A DNA stretch of 64,000 nucleotides. It comes from Paenibacillus sp. Soil766. GTDB taxonomy: Bacteria > Bacillota > Bacilli > Paenibacillales > NBRC-103111. The notes below the pieces were generated by a model. That model did no database searches, was not told the DNA's origin, and saw nothing but the letters and a program-made list of their open reading frames with translations. Each line of letters starts with the position of its first letter. The first letter of the stretch is position 1. This document shows positions 44,625-53,802 of the stretch, piece after piece. A program made the position numbers and the translations under genes. The DNA is taken from the NCBI RefSeq assembly GCF_001428105.1, contig NZ_LMSJ01000023.1:374147-438146 (forward strand), given 5' to 3'.

Positions 44625-45641
44625 TCATTGTGTACTCTGCCTAATGATGAGATTAGGCGCTAATACCGTAAGTTTCGCCACTTTTTCTTTCTGAATCAAT
44701 TTAGATAATATTAACATCGCCTGCTTGCCCAGTTGTTCACTTTGCTGCGAAACCGTCGTAAGTTCTGGATTCATCGCTGATGACAATTGCGTATCATCAA
44801 ACCCAGCAATCGCCATATCTTCTGGGATCCGTATTCCGCGTGACAGGGCTGCTTTCATAGCACCTATGGCCACATAATCATTAATGCATAAAACAGCTGT
44901 AGGGCGATTGGACATGGCAAGGAATGCTTCCATTAATTGGCGCCCGCAAGACATAGAGAAACTCCCCATGCGTACCCATTCCTTGCGGTAAGGGAGTTGA
45001 CTCGCCTCTAGCGTACGCCGGTAAGCTTGCAACTTCTCCATCGTGGTTGTCGTGGCTGCACTTCCGCCTAAGAAACCGATCTGCTGATGACCTTGATCAA
45101 TCAAATGCTGAACAATTAGCTTGGTGCCTAAATATTCATCTGTTTTCACACGATGACATGGATGTCCTGACAGTGAGCCATTGATCATTACAATGGGGAT
45201 TCTCCTCTGAATATCCACCACTTCCTGCACAAGCGATGCGGGGCAATGTCGTGCATTAATACGGCCCCCCATGAGAATGAGTCCATCTACTTGCCTTTCA
45301 CATAGCAAATTTAAATATTCGGATTCTCTGCTGTAATCGCTAAAGGTGTTGCATAAAAAAAGGGTGTACCCCAGCTTTTGCGCAGCTCGCTCTGCTCCTC
45401 CGAACACTTCTGGGAAAAACATATTGCTGCTATCCGGAAACAATACGCCGATCATGCCTGTTTTCTTATTGACCAGACTGCGTGCTAAGGCATTGGGCTG
45501 AAACTTATGTTTTTCAATAATGGCCATAATCTTCTGCCTAGTAGATGCACTTACTGGTGCTGTATCATTGAGAACTCGGGAAACTGTCGCGACGGAAACA
45601 TTCGCTTCCCTAGCAATATCGTAGACTGTAATGGTTCCCAG
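44625..45641 (-). CDS. LacI-family sugar-responsive repressor (apparent CTG start)
   Basis: 338 residues when read from CTG 45641. The first standard start codon (ATG, before AIIEKHKFQPNALARS) would remove the helix-turn-helix. The upstream frame encodes GTITVYDIAREANVSVATVS and RVLNDTAPVSASTRQKI, a complete LacI DNA-binding domain. No ATG, GTG or TTG occurs in frame for at least 80 bp above it; CTG 45641 has GGAG nine bases upstream and gives the normal length. The C-terminal half is a periplasmic-binding-protein-like sugar sensor (GFLGGSAATTTTMEKLQAYR, AIAGFDDTQLSSAMNPELTT). It is the last gene of locus 4 and probably represses GH35 through the palindrome at 52101-52114. Confidence 0.82.
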   Translation of the reverse strand: MGTITVYDIAREANVSVATVSRVLNDTAPVSASTRQKIMAIIEKHKFQPNALARSLVNKKTGMIGVLFPDSSNMFFPEVFGGAERAAQKLGYTLFLCNTFSDYSRESEYLNLLCERQVDGLILMGGRINARHCPASLVQEVVDIQRRIPIVMINGSLSGHPCHRVKTDEYLGTKLIVQHLIDQGHQQIGFLGGSAATTTTMEKLQAYRRTLEASQLPYRKEWVRMGSFSMSCGRQLMEAFLAMSNRPTAVLCINDYVAIGAMKAALSRGIRIPEDMAIAGFDDTQLSSAMNPELTTVSQQSEQLGKQAMLILSKLIQKEKVAKLTVLAPNLIIRQSTQ

Positions 45642-45680
45642 GAGCTCACTCTCCGTTACATCGAAATGAAAAGCGAAAGA

Positions 45681-45710
45681 TCGAAGGCCTGTTCTGAAAC
45701 AGACCTTCGA
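45681..45710 (-). terminator. Hairpin between binding protein and LacI genes
   Basis: TCGAAGGTCTGTT and AACAGGCCTTCGA (minus strand) form a 13-bp stem with one mismatch and a 4-nt loop, with only a weak T-rich tail. It is likely to lower LacI expression relative to the transporter genes. Confidence 0.6.
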
Positions 45711-45723
45711 TGTGGAATTTCTC

Positions 45724-47301
45724 TTATTTCGTACTTTCTACCACTTTTTTGAATTCATCCAATTGCTTTTGGACTTCTGTCATGACTTTGTCAAAACCAG
45801 CAGCTTTCAAACTCGCCCGGAAATCTTCGACTGCTTTCACAGGGTCACCAGCTTTACCATAGAGGATCGCAGGTCCCTTGGATCCGACTACTTGTGTAAT
45901 TGCCGTTAACTCATTCGTGACGGGTGCTTTATCGAAAACAAATCGGCCATACGGATAAGCTTTCTTGATTTTATCGTAGGATGCATACAAAGCGCCTTTG
46001 CCAGACCAGTCTTCGCCATTCGGGATTTCGTTCTTATCGATACGGCCACCCCAGAAGTTGGAGTAGAAATCATCACGTTGGACATCGTAACCATCCGGAC
46101 GGAAACGCTTTCCATCTTCTACAACATATTGCACGCCTTCAAGACCATAGTTCATCAGTTTATAAATTTCCGGGTCCTGACGAATAAGCTCATAAACCAT
46201 CAAAGCACGCTCTGGATGCTTACTTTTCGCCCCAATGGACGTACCGCCATGCGTGATCGACATTGAGACAAGGTTATTTTTAGTCGCCGAGAATGGGAAG
46301 AATTGTAGGTCTGATCCTGGCTGCAGCTTATCCATTTTGATACGTTCGCCGAGGTAAGTTTGCGTATGATGCTGATCTACGGACGTTTTCCCCGCTTCGA
46401 GCAACGCACGGTTGTCGCCTTTGTAGTTCAAGACATCTTCGCGCCAGAAGCCCTTGTCCCCCCAGCTTTTCATCATTTTAGCAAAATCCATGAACGTATC
46501 ATCCAGGAAAGGGCTATACGCTTTATACTTATCATTAAATGATTTGCCATAGACTAATGCGAATAAACCTGTGTTTATAGGGAGTTCAATCGCATCCGTA
46601 TAGGAATTGATATACCCGCCAATATTTCCTCCTGAGGTTCCATTCGTATCCCAAGGAATAACACCTGGCTTCTTATCCTTGACAGCCTGTAAGTATTTCT
46701 CCAAAGTCTTCCAATCTGTAATTGGCGACGTTATACCGAATTCCTTCGCCCAATCACCACGATATTGAAAACCATGATTCACCCATTGTGTATAATGATC
46801 TTCCGGGATTAGCATGATCTGATTCTTGTATTTCGTCTCTGCCCAGTTCTCAGGCGGAACTTCCTTCCACGTGATTGGTGCATACGTTGGCAGGAGCTTA
46901 TCTAATGGCTGGAAGGCGCCTTTTTGCGCATTTTGCCACGTATCCAACCAGTCGGTTGCTACAGTAATTAAATCAACAGGCTCCCCAGAGGCGAGTAATA
47001 GATTGTATTTTGTTTGCCAATCGGCCCATTCCACCCATTTTATTTCCAGTTTGGCATTAACCTTTTGTTTCAAAATGGCATTGAGTTTTTCCATGACTTT
47101 CTCAAACTGACCATTCTTCGGCTTGTCGCCTAACATGACATAAGAAATCGTTTGAAACTCAGATGTATCGATTTTACCACCAGCAGCTGTTGCAGGTGCC
47201 GTCGAATCTGAAGAAGTGCTGTTAGATGACGTACAAGCCGTCAAACTTACTGCGAGCGTCGCAGCGAGTGCAATACTAAGCGCTTTCTTTTTCTTGAACA
47301 T
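45724..47301 (-). CDS. Extracellular sugar-binding lipoprotein (LplA/YtcQ type)
   Basis: 525 residues. Signal peptide and lipobox AVSLTAC (cysteine about residue 23), Ser/Thr-rich linker, then the large Lpl-type binding domain (FQTISYVMLGDKPKNGQFEK, EKLNAILKQKVNAKLEIKWV). GGGAGG precedes ATG 47301. It follows its LplC-type permease by 41 bp in the GH35 operon, so its cargo is probably a beta-galactoside-containing oligosaccharide. A hairpin after the gene separates it from the LacI gene. Confidence 0.93.
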   Translation of the reverse strand: MFKKKKALSIALAATLAVSLTACTSSNSTSSDSTAPATAAGGKIDTSEFQTISYVMLGDKPKNGQFEKVMEKLNAILKQKVNAKLEIKWVEWADWQTKYNLLLASGEPVDLITVATDWLDTWQNAQKGAFQPLDKLLPTYAPITWKEVPPENWAETKYKNQIMLIPEDHYTQWVNHGFQYRGDWAKEFGITSPITDWKTLEKYLQAVKDKKPGVIPWDTNGTSGGNIGGYINSYTDAIELPINTGLFALVYGKSFNDKYKAYSPFLDDTFMDFAKMMKSWGDKGFWREDVLNYKGDNRALLEAGKTSVDQHHTQTYLGERIKMDKLQPGSDLQFFPFSATKNNLVSMSITHGGTSIGAKSKHPERALMVYELIRQDPEIYKLMNYGLEGVQYVVEDGKRFRPDGYDVQRDDFYSNFWGGRIDKNEIPNGEDWSGKGALYASYDKIKKAYPYGRFVFDKAPVTNELTAITQVVGSKGPAILYGKAGDPVKAVEDFRASLKAAGFDKVMTEVQKQLDEFKKVVESTK

Positions 47302-47342
47302 GGAATTGCCTCCCCATTATCATTTTTGATGTATGCATAACG

Positions 47343-48251
47343 TTAGCCTTTAACAGCACCAACGGTGATACCTTTGATGAAATATTTCTGTACCAATGGG
47401 TAGAACAGGATGACAGGGCCCGTTGCAACAACCGCTGTGGCCATTTTCATGGACTCAAGCGGCATATCTCTCGGTTGCACATTGGAAGAAACGGATGAAT
47501 TCTTAATAAAATCAGCACTGGTGACCACATTATAGAGAAATAATTGAAGTGGTCGATATTTCAAATCCGGTGATAGGAACAGCATGGCATTGTACCATTC
47601 ATTCCAATACCCCAGTGCAATAAACAATCCGATTGTTGCTAAAGCAGGTGTTGTCATCGGCAAAATTAGCTTCGTAAAGATTCTAAAATCACCTGCTCCA
47701 TCCATTTTAGCTGACTCCGTAATCGCATGAGGAATCGATGTGACGAAGCTTTTCATCATAATAATGAGAAATGGGCTCATAAGTCCTGGCAGCAGAACCG
47801 CTAAGTAGTTATCTTTGAGGTGCAGCCATTGCGTCATAATTAAGTAGAATGGGACAACACCCCCATGAAACAACGTTGTGAAGTAGATGAAAAAGGAGAT
47901 CCGGTTGCGATAAGGAAAATCTGGTCGCTGCAAGGAATATCCCGTCATCGCGACGACGAACAGCCCAATGGTTGTTCCCACGATCGTAATTCCCAGCGTC
48001 ACACCGTATGAACCAAGAATAATTCCGGGATTCTCAAACACGATTTTATAAGCAAAGCTACTAAATTCTTTGGGCCATAAATTATAACCATGCAGCGTAA
48101 TCGATTTCTCTGATGTGAACGAAGTGCCGAGTACAACAAGAAATGGAATTAGGCAGCATAGTGCGAATACAGCGATAAAGATGTAGCCGAATAGTCGTAT
48201 AGCCACGGACGATACATCCGTCCCCCTCTGGCGAGCGATGACTTGCTCCAC
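47343..48251 (-). CDS. Sugar ABC transporter permease (LplC/YtcP type)
   Basis: 302 residues from GTG 48251, preceded by GAGGAGGGA. Six helices, EAA loop AITESAKMDGAGDFRIFTKL, and the family stretch GVVPFYLIMTQWLHLKDNYL. It is the second membrane subunit with the LplB-type protein at 48301, 49 bp upstream. Confidence 0.92.
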   Translation of the reverse strand: MEQVIARQRGTDVSSVAIRLFGYIFIAVFALCCLIPFLVVLGTSFTSEKSITLHGYNLWPKEFSSFAYKIVFENPGIILGSYGVTLGITIVGTTIGLFVVAMTGYSLQRPDFPYRNRISFFIYFTTLFHGGVVPFYLIMTQWLHLKDNYLAVLLPGLMSPFLIIMMKSFVTSIPHAITESAKMDGAGDFRIFTKLILPMTTPALATIGLFIALGYWNEWYNAMLFLSPDLKYRPLQLFLYNVVTSADFIKNSSVSSNVQPRDMPLESMKMATAVVATGPVILFYPLVQKYFIKGITVGAVKG

Positions 48252-48300
48252 GGGAAGTCCCTCCTCAGCTATTCATTATTTAAATAAGCACGTTTTCTTT

Positions 48301-49275
48301 TTAAAATAAGGTGTTCTCAGGTGAAGCCTTTTTCACAAGCCAGTTGGCTGTAATGACAATGAAGAAGCCAAATACAGATTGATATAAACTGACAGCGCTT
48401 CCTAAAGAGAAGTTAAAATTGTTCATTAATGAGCGGAATACGAATGTCTCAATAATATCTGTGGCATCGAACAGCGCTGTATTATTGGCGCCGACTAAGT
48501 TGTAGAATAAGCCGAAATTGCCTCGGAGGATGCCCCCCAATGAGAACAGAAACAAAATAATGAAGGTTGGCTTTAGCCATGGGAGCACAATATAACGAAT
48601 TCGCTGAACGGCATTGGCCCCGTCAATTTCAGATGCTTCCACGATTTCGGAGTCTAAGCCCATAATGGCGGCAAAATACACGATAGAGCCATATCCCGTG
48701 GACTGCCACAAATACGTGATAACAATGATAAAGGGCCAAATACTTGGGTTCGAGTATGTTTTGACAGGATCCCATCCGATCGATTTCAGAATGCCATTGA
48801 GCAAACCGTAATCATAACTGAGAATGTTATAAGCAATGAGCCCAACAAGCACGAATGAGATGAAGTAAGGCAGAAACATAAGAGATTGTGAGACTTTCTT
48901 GAACCACTTTTTACGAAGCTCATTGAGTAGAATAGCAATGCCGATCTGTAGGATATTTCCGAATATGATAAAAGCAAGATTATACAGGATGGTATTGGAC
49001 GTTAGCTTCCATAACGCACCTGAAGTCACTAGAAATTTGAAGTTATCAAATCCAACGAAGTCACTGCCGAAGATACCGGCCGAGTAGTTATAGTTGATAA
49101 AGGCCAGATACAGCCCAGGCATAGGAAGATACGACATCACTAAGAAAAAAAGAATAGCGGGTACGCACATTAGTAATAACGTTCGATGTGACCAAAATTT
49201 TCGCAGCGGTGTCGTTCGCTTTCTGACAACAGGTGAAACGACATCTATTGTCTTTGAGGTCGTGGCAGTTTTCAT
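48301..49275 (-). CDS. Sugar ABC transporter permease (LplB/YteP type)
   Basis: 324 residues, with a 30-residue charged N-terminal extension before the first helix (LLLMCVPAILFFLVMSYLPM), the LplB motif PGLYLAFINYNYSAGIF, and EAA loop EIVEASEIDGANAVQRIRYI. AAAGGAG precedes the ATG. It begins 18 bp after the GH35 stop, showing that the hydrolase and importer are co-transcribed. Confidence 0.92.
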   Translation of the reverse strand: MKTATTSKTIDVVSPVVRKRTTPLRKFWSHRTLLLMCVPAILFFLVMSYLPMPGLYLAFINYNYSAGIFGSDFVGFDNFKFLVTSGALWKLTSNTILYNLAFIIFGNILQIGIAILLNELRKKWFKKVSQSLMFLPYFISFVLVGLIAYNILSYDYGLLNGILKSIGWDPVKTYSNPSIWPFIIVITYLWQSTGYGSIVYFAAIMGLDSEIVEASEIDGANAVQRIRYIVLPWLKPTFIILFLFSLGGILRGNFGLFYNLVGANNTALFDATDIIETFVFRSLMNNFNFSLGSAVSLYQSVFGFFIVITANWLVKKASPENTLF

Positions 49276-49293
49276 ACGTTAGCTCCTTTCAAA

Positions 49294-52002
49294 TTAACTA
49301 TCGGAGACGGGTACGAAACGTAACGGTTCCAATATGGCATCCCCATCCATCGCTACTGCTTCCAACAAAATAGCAAGTTCATTCCCCGCTTCTTGTTCAT
49401 GGAACCAAGGCCCAGGCAAATAAAAAGATTCATCGCTTCCGCCACGAAATTGGGGGCGATTCGCACCGCCTTCGGTCCATAAACGTCCGACTAGATGTCC
49501 GTTGAAGAACACCGTCAACTTCATATCTTGGCCTTTGGCATACACGCGCCATCCCAAGCCTTGGTTGCTATCATCGAGCTCGCTGTAGAGCCATGCGACG
49601 GCTCCAGGTTTCATCGCTATCGCTTCTGTAACAGGCTGCGCTTCGATGCGTGAGAACTGCGCATGTTGCAGTAAGCCCTGTTCCTGACAACCCACTACGG
49701 TCCACTGGTTCGCCGACGTACCTTCGTACAAGGTGATATGTCCGCTCATAGCGACGTAAGTTTTATCCAAAAATAACGTAATAACCGCTGTTTCTCCCGC
49801 CTTTACGAATGGTGAAAGATCTAGAAAAGGATCATGTGGATTCACTTGTCCGAGTGAATGTCCATTTACATAAGCATAAGCTTGGCTGAAGTTGCCTGGC
49901 ATATGAAGAATCCATCGATCGGCTTGCTTCGCCAGCTTCACGTGCTTGCGATAGCAGTGATGGGCAGGTAGATCTGCGGATAGCCAGCCTCCTATGCTCA
50001 CGATCGGCCATTGCCCGTCATCCACATCCGTAACTGCATATTCGTCTTTGATACTACCGGCTTGCATGATCTTGAATCGCCAGTTTTGGTTTAATTCCCT
50101 TGTCGACGTGACGCCCACAATGCCGGTAAGTCCTTTCAGGCTGTTCAAATGAAGGCCGGGAAGTGTCGTGTCGTGGAAATTGGTATGTCCCCAAATCTCT
50201 GTGCGGGCTGTTAGATCAGGCATGACCAGTACACCATCAGGAATTGGCAGATAGCGGCTTGTTCCGCCTGGTGCTACCGTGCCCATATACCCTTCTCCCG
50301 TATAAAGAGAAACAACATCACTAGCGCGTTGTAGAATGAAGCCCTGATAATTGTCATCCGTCTGCGGCAATTGTGCGTTATACCAAGCGAAGCCTCGATA
50401 AATCCCGAGTTTTTCTAAATGATCAGCATCTTCACCTAGGGTTAACGCTTCCTCAGAAAAGAAAGATCCGTGGTCAACCTTGCTTAACCACCATGTCGTC
50501 TCCACTTCCTTACTTTCCTTCACTTCCACCGCAATCATGTCAATTCGCAGCTGCCCATCCGCATCGATACTTTCCAAACGAAGCGCACGAGATCGGCTCA
50601 TCCCGATGATTTCAAGAATATGCCCATCCGATAGGTGAATCCAAGCTCTGGCTTCATTGTCCGAAGAATGAAAGGATAAGGTTACACTTCGTTTGGATGG
50701 CGAAACATAACCTGTCATCTCAGCATTCTTCAGTTCAATCTCCGACTCAAAGGTAAATTGAACTTCTCCTTCACCCTCCGTATGGAAAATGAAAAGCGTA
50801 TGCGGCTCATGCGCTAGATGCTTCACTTGCATTAGTTCTGCCGTTGCATAATCGAGTTGCCCGCCACCAGCAATCTCCCATGTACGTAAAGGCACACGAA
50901 GTGGCAAGATCGGGCATTCTAACACCGAGACGTTCAATTCGAATACGAGCTCGCCGCCCATTTTTAAAAGAAGATGATTCAGCTCACTTGGTGTTGCCTC
51001 AGCTAGCGAAGCGCCATAGGTTTGAATGATGTGATGCAGCAACCTGCCTTCGTACGCTTCTTCTCGGATATGCCCTTCTGGCGTAATCATCCCATGGAAA
51101 TCATAATCCGATGTAAGGAAGGAGAGTGGGTCTCCCCAATTGTTGGCGGCATTCGTAAAACCAAAGTTTGTCCCTGATGCTTGCAAATAAGGTCCTAATA
51201 ACTTAGCCCCAGCGGAAAGTAATCGTCGCAGCAAGAAGTGTGAACGGTTGGTTTCGGTTACTAGCAAAGGATAACCCTTGCTTGCTAATTCTTCTCTATA
51301 GTAGTGAACTCTTTCCTCAAAAGATGGATCGCGATCATTCGGGTAAAAGTTGCAGGTGGGCACAACACCTTCAGCGAACCCGGAAGCTTGAAACAAACCT
51401 CCTTGCCCTGCACATGCGATCAAAGGAACCTTGATGCCATGTTGGTGGGCCAGATCTCTCAGAGCTGAGATATAACCTTTGGGATCCTCACAAGGATAGA
51501 AATCGAGTTCGTTCTCCAACTGAACAGCGATAATGGAACCACCCTGGCCGTGTTCATATTGCCGTAATATGGGGAGAATCTGTGCATACCATCTCTCCAC
51601 ATGCGTTAAGAAAAGCGGGTCATTGTCCCGGATACGCATGTTTTCTTCAACAAATAGATAGGCAGGCAATGCACCACCATCCCATTCAGAGCAAATGTAA
51701 GGACCCGGCCTTGCAATGACCCATAAGCCAGTGTCCGAAGCTTCCTGAAGGAACTGCGCAACATCTTTCTCTCCACCGAAATCCCATACCCCTTCTTCGG
51801 TTTCATGATAATTCCATGGAAAATATACATCAATTGCGTTATAACCAAAGGCTTTCACTTTACGTAATCGCTCTTTCCAAACACCACGAGGGAGTCGAAA
51901 GTAAAACAAAGAGGCACAGAGTATAACTTCTGGTTTGCCATCTATGCGTATCGCCTCGGGCGATAATTGAATGATCTGATGTTCGCTGATGGATTGCTGC
52001 AC
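49294..52002 (-). CDS. GH35 beta-galactosidase
   Basis: 902 residues from GTG 52002, chosen because GGGAGG lies seven bases upstream; the frame extends 17 codons to ATG 52053 without a good ribosome binding site. The GH35 signature is seen in RKVKAFGYNAIDVYFPWNYH and ARPGPYICSEWDGGALPAYL, the acid/base glutamate in IAVQLENELDF (about 162) and the nucleophile glutamate in LLVTETNRS (about 249), followed by several beta-sandwich domains (VAPGGTSRYLPIPDGVLV, YVNGHSLGQVNPHDPFLDLS). No signal peptide, so it cleaves imported galactosides inside the cell. It is the first gene of the GH35-permease-permease-binding protein-LacI operon. A palindrome in the promoter is the likely LacI or CcpA target. 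Confidence 0.92.
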   Translation of the reverse strand: MQQSISEHQIIQLSPEAIRIDGKPEVILCASLFYFRLPRGVWKERLRKVKAFGYNAIDVYFPWNYHETEEGVWDFGGEKDVAQFLQEASDTGLWVIARPGPYICSEWDGGALPAYLFVEENMRIRDNDPLFLTHVERWYAQILPILRQYEHGQGGSIIAVQLENELDFYPCEDPKGYISALRDLAHQHGIKVPLIACAGQGGLFQASGFAEGVVPTCNFYPNDRDPSFEERVHYYREELASKGYPLLVTETNRSHFLLRRLLSAGAKLLGPYLQASGTNFGFTNAANNWGDPLSFLTSDYDFHGMITPEGHIREEAYEGRLLHHIIQTYGASLAEATPSELNHLLLKMGGELVFELNVSVLECPILPLRVPLRTWEIAGGGQLDYATAELMQVKHLAHEPHTLFIFHTEGEGEVQFTFESEIELKNAEMTGYVSPSKRSVTLSFHSSDNEARAWIHLSDGHILEIIGMSRSRALRLESIDADGQLRIDMIAVEVKESKEVETTWWLSKVDHGSFFSEEALTLGEDADHLEKLGIYRGFAWYNAQLPQTDDNYQGFILQRASDVVSLYTGEGYMGTVAPGGTSRYLPIPDGVLVMPDLTARTEIWGHTNFHDTTLPGLHLNSLKGLTGIVGVTSTRELNQNWRFKIMQAGSIKDEYAVTDVDDGQWPIVSIGGWLSADLPAHHCYRKHVKLAKQADRWILHMPGNFSQAYAYVNGHSLGQVNPHDPFLDLSPFVKAGETAVITLFLDKTYVAMSGHITLYEGTSANQWTVVGCQEQGLLQHAQFSRIEAQPVTEAIAMKPGAVAWLYSELDDSNQGLGWRVYAKGQDMKLTVFFNGHLVGRLWTEGGANRPQFRGGSDESFYLPGPWFHEQEAGNELAILLEAVAMDGDAILEPLRFVPVSDS

Positions 52003-52100
52003 ACGTGATCCTCCCGTCAGTTGGGCTCTTCTCTCGTATGAAACCCGTTTCATTCGCTAAGCAGGTCTCATGTTGTCCCTATTGCCAGTATAATTAAAAT

Positions 52101-52114
52101 ATAAAGCGCTTACA
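52101..52114. promoter_or_regulatory. LacI/CcpA-type operator of the GH35 operon
   Basis: ATAAAGCGCTTACA contains the perfect palindrome AAGCGCTT and matches 12 of 14 cre positions. On the minus strand it lies just ahead of a TATACT -10 (about 52092-52087), so a bound repressor would block the promoter 99 bp upstream of the GH35 start. Confidence 0.6.
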
Positions 52115-52169
52115 TTCAAATAAACTTCTAAATACATAAGAAAACACCAGTGTTCACCACAACTAAAAA

Positions 52170-52208
52170 AAACAAAGAGTTGTGAATTATAATGCAATTC
52201 ACAACTCT
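52170..52208 (-). terminator. Terminator of the three-component sensor operon
   Basis: On the minus strand, AGAGTTGTGAATT, a 7-nt loop, AATTCACAACTCT, then TTGTTTTTTTT, 46 bp after the response regulator stop. Confidence 0.88.
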
Positions 52209-52253
52209 TCGCCTTCCAAATTTCACTGATTTCTTATATTATTCACTTATCTT

Positions 52254-53786
52254 TTAGGACTCACATCTAAATTCTTTGACTGTTTTCCCTTCAAGCTCTT
52301 TAAACACTTTACAGAAATAGGAAGTTTCTTGAAAGCCCGTTTTTTCTGCTACTTCATATACCTTCAAGGTAGGATTCTGAAGTAATAACTTCGCCTTACG
52401 AATTCGATAGCGATTCAAATATTCTACGAATCTTAATCCTGTCTCACTTTTAAACAAATTGGATACATAATTAGAACTAAGGTGAAGACTTTCAGCTAAC
52501 TTGGTTACGGTGATATCATCCGCATAGTGCTCTTCGATATAAGCAATAGCAGCTTGTATCTCTTTGCGAAATGGCGCATTTCCCATCGATTCATAACTCA
52601 ATTCTTTTTGCCATTTCTGAAATAGTTGCTTCAGTTGGGGTAATGTTGGGAAAGCTTCGAGTACACGATTCACTTGTCGATAGGTTGACTCCGCACTTGA
52701 AGAAAACTTGCCTCTGCCAATCGCATCAGCTTTCGTTAATATGGCGGCTTCATGGATGACGCCTTTCAATTCCTCCAACGATAGTCTTCTTGCCAAAAGC
52801 AAGTCAAAGAAAAGCTCAGTTTGCTTTTCTACCGCTTCAAATTGACCGCTTTGTACGGCAGAAGCGTAGGCTTTTATCGAGACCTCTCCACCTTCTGTTA
52901 CTCTAGGCTTACTACCTGAAAAGGAATAAACTAGACCGACACCATCATAGATGGCGTGTTCGAGAGCCATTTCTGCTTGACGATACAGCCTTGTCCAATC
53001 CGTTAATCCATGCCCGATTGAACTGATGCTTACAGTCAAGGTACTACGTTCTCCCTTATTTTCGATGAATAAAGCAGCTTGCCGCAACAATTCTTCTCTA
53101 CATTTTTGTTCGCTATGCTCATTGGGAAAATGCCTCATAAACACGGTGCGATGCTCTGAAATCGGAACTTGTATAGGGGCTTCACCTAATTCCGATTGCA
53201 AGGCACGCGTGGAAATCGCGTCAATCTCACCCTCGATAAGCATTATGGCAATGGGGCCAGTGGGGACTGGGAATCGTATCGCTCTCGCTTGCTCCTCCAT
53301 CTCCTCCCCCGTCTTCAATTCCCCGAATATGAGCTTTCTTCCTAGTAAATGCCACATTTCCTGCAAATTCTCATTTCGGATGGCTGCTTGTCTCTTCTGA
53401 TGAAGCCCATCTTCAATTTTCATTTTCATTTGCCGGAGTAAGTGCTGCAGGGATTCAGGTTCCAGATCATGTTTCAGCAAATAATCTTCAGCACCCAGCT
53501 TCAGAGCCTCCTTCACGAAACGAAAATCATCAAAGGAGCTGAGCGCGACAATTTTTATCGAATCATCCTGTTGTTTCACCTTCTGAATCAAATCTATCCC
53601 ATTCATTTCGGGCATGGATATGTCTGTCAGAATTAAATCAACGTGTTGATGCTGCAATAAGTCTAGCGCATGCACACCATTTAGAGCTTCACTCACGATA
53701 TGAAAGCCGTAATCTTCCCAACGAATTATCGATGTTATCGCATAGCGATAGATCGCATTGTCCTCAACGATCATGGCATTCAGCAT
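52254..53786 (-). CDS. YesN-type response regulator with AraC DNA-binding domain
   Basis: 510 residues. Receiver with aspartate in LILTDISMPEMNG (about residue 54) and AEDYLLKHDLEPESL, middle region, and C-terminal helix-turn-helix pair ITVTKLAESLHLSSNYVSNL and VYEVAEKTGFQETSYFCKVF. It ends the operon that begins with a binding lipoprotein and a kinase. It is followed by a terminator and then by the promoter of the GH35 operon, which is a likely target alongside its own operon. Confidence 0.92.
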   Translation of the reverse strand: MLNAMIVEDNAIYRYAITSIIRWEDYGFHIVSEALNGVHALDLLQHQHVDLILTDISMPEMNGIDLIQKVKQQDDSIKIVALSSFDDFRFVKEALKLGAEDYLLKHDLEPESLQHLLRQMKMKIEDGLHQKRQAAIRNENLQEMWHLLGRKLIFGELKTGEEMEEQARAIRFPVPTGPIAIMLIEGEIDAISTRALQSELGEAPIQVPISEHRTVFMRHFPNEHSEQKCREELLRQAALFIENKGERSTLTVSISSIGHGLTDWTRLYRQAEMALEHAIYDGVGLVYSFSGSKPRVTEGGEVSIKAYASAVQSGQFEAVEKQTELFFDLLLARRLSLEELKGVIHEAAILTKADAIGRGKFSSSAESTYRQVNRVLEAFPTLPQLKQLFQKWQKELSYESMGNAPFRKEIQAAIAYIEEHYADDITVTKLAESLHLSSNYVSNLFKSETGLRFVEYLNRYRIRKAKLLLQNPTLKVYEVAEKTGFQETSYFCKVFKELEGKTVKEFRCES

Positions 53787-53802
53787 ACGGCGCCTTCCCC
53801 TC

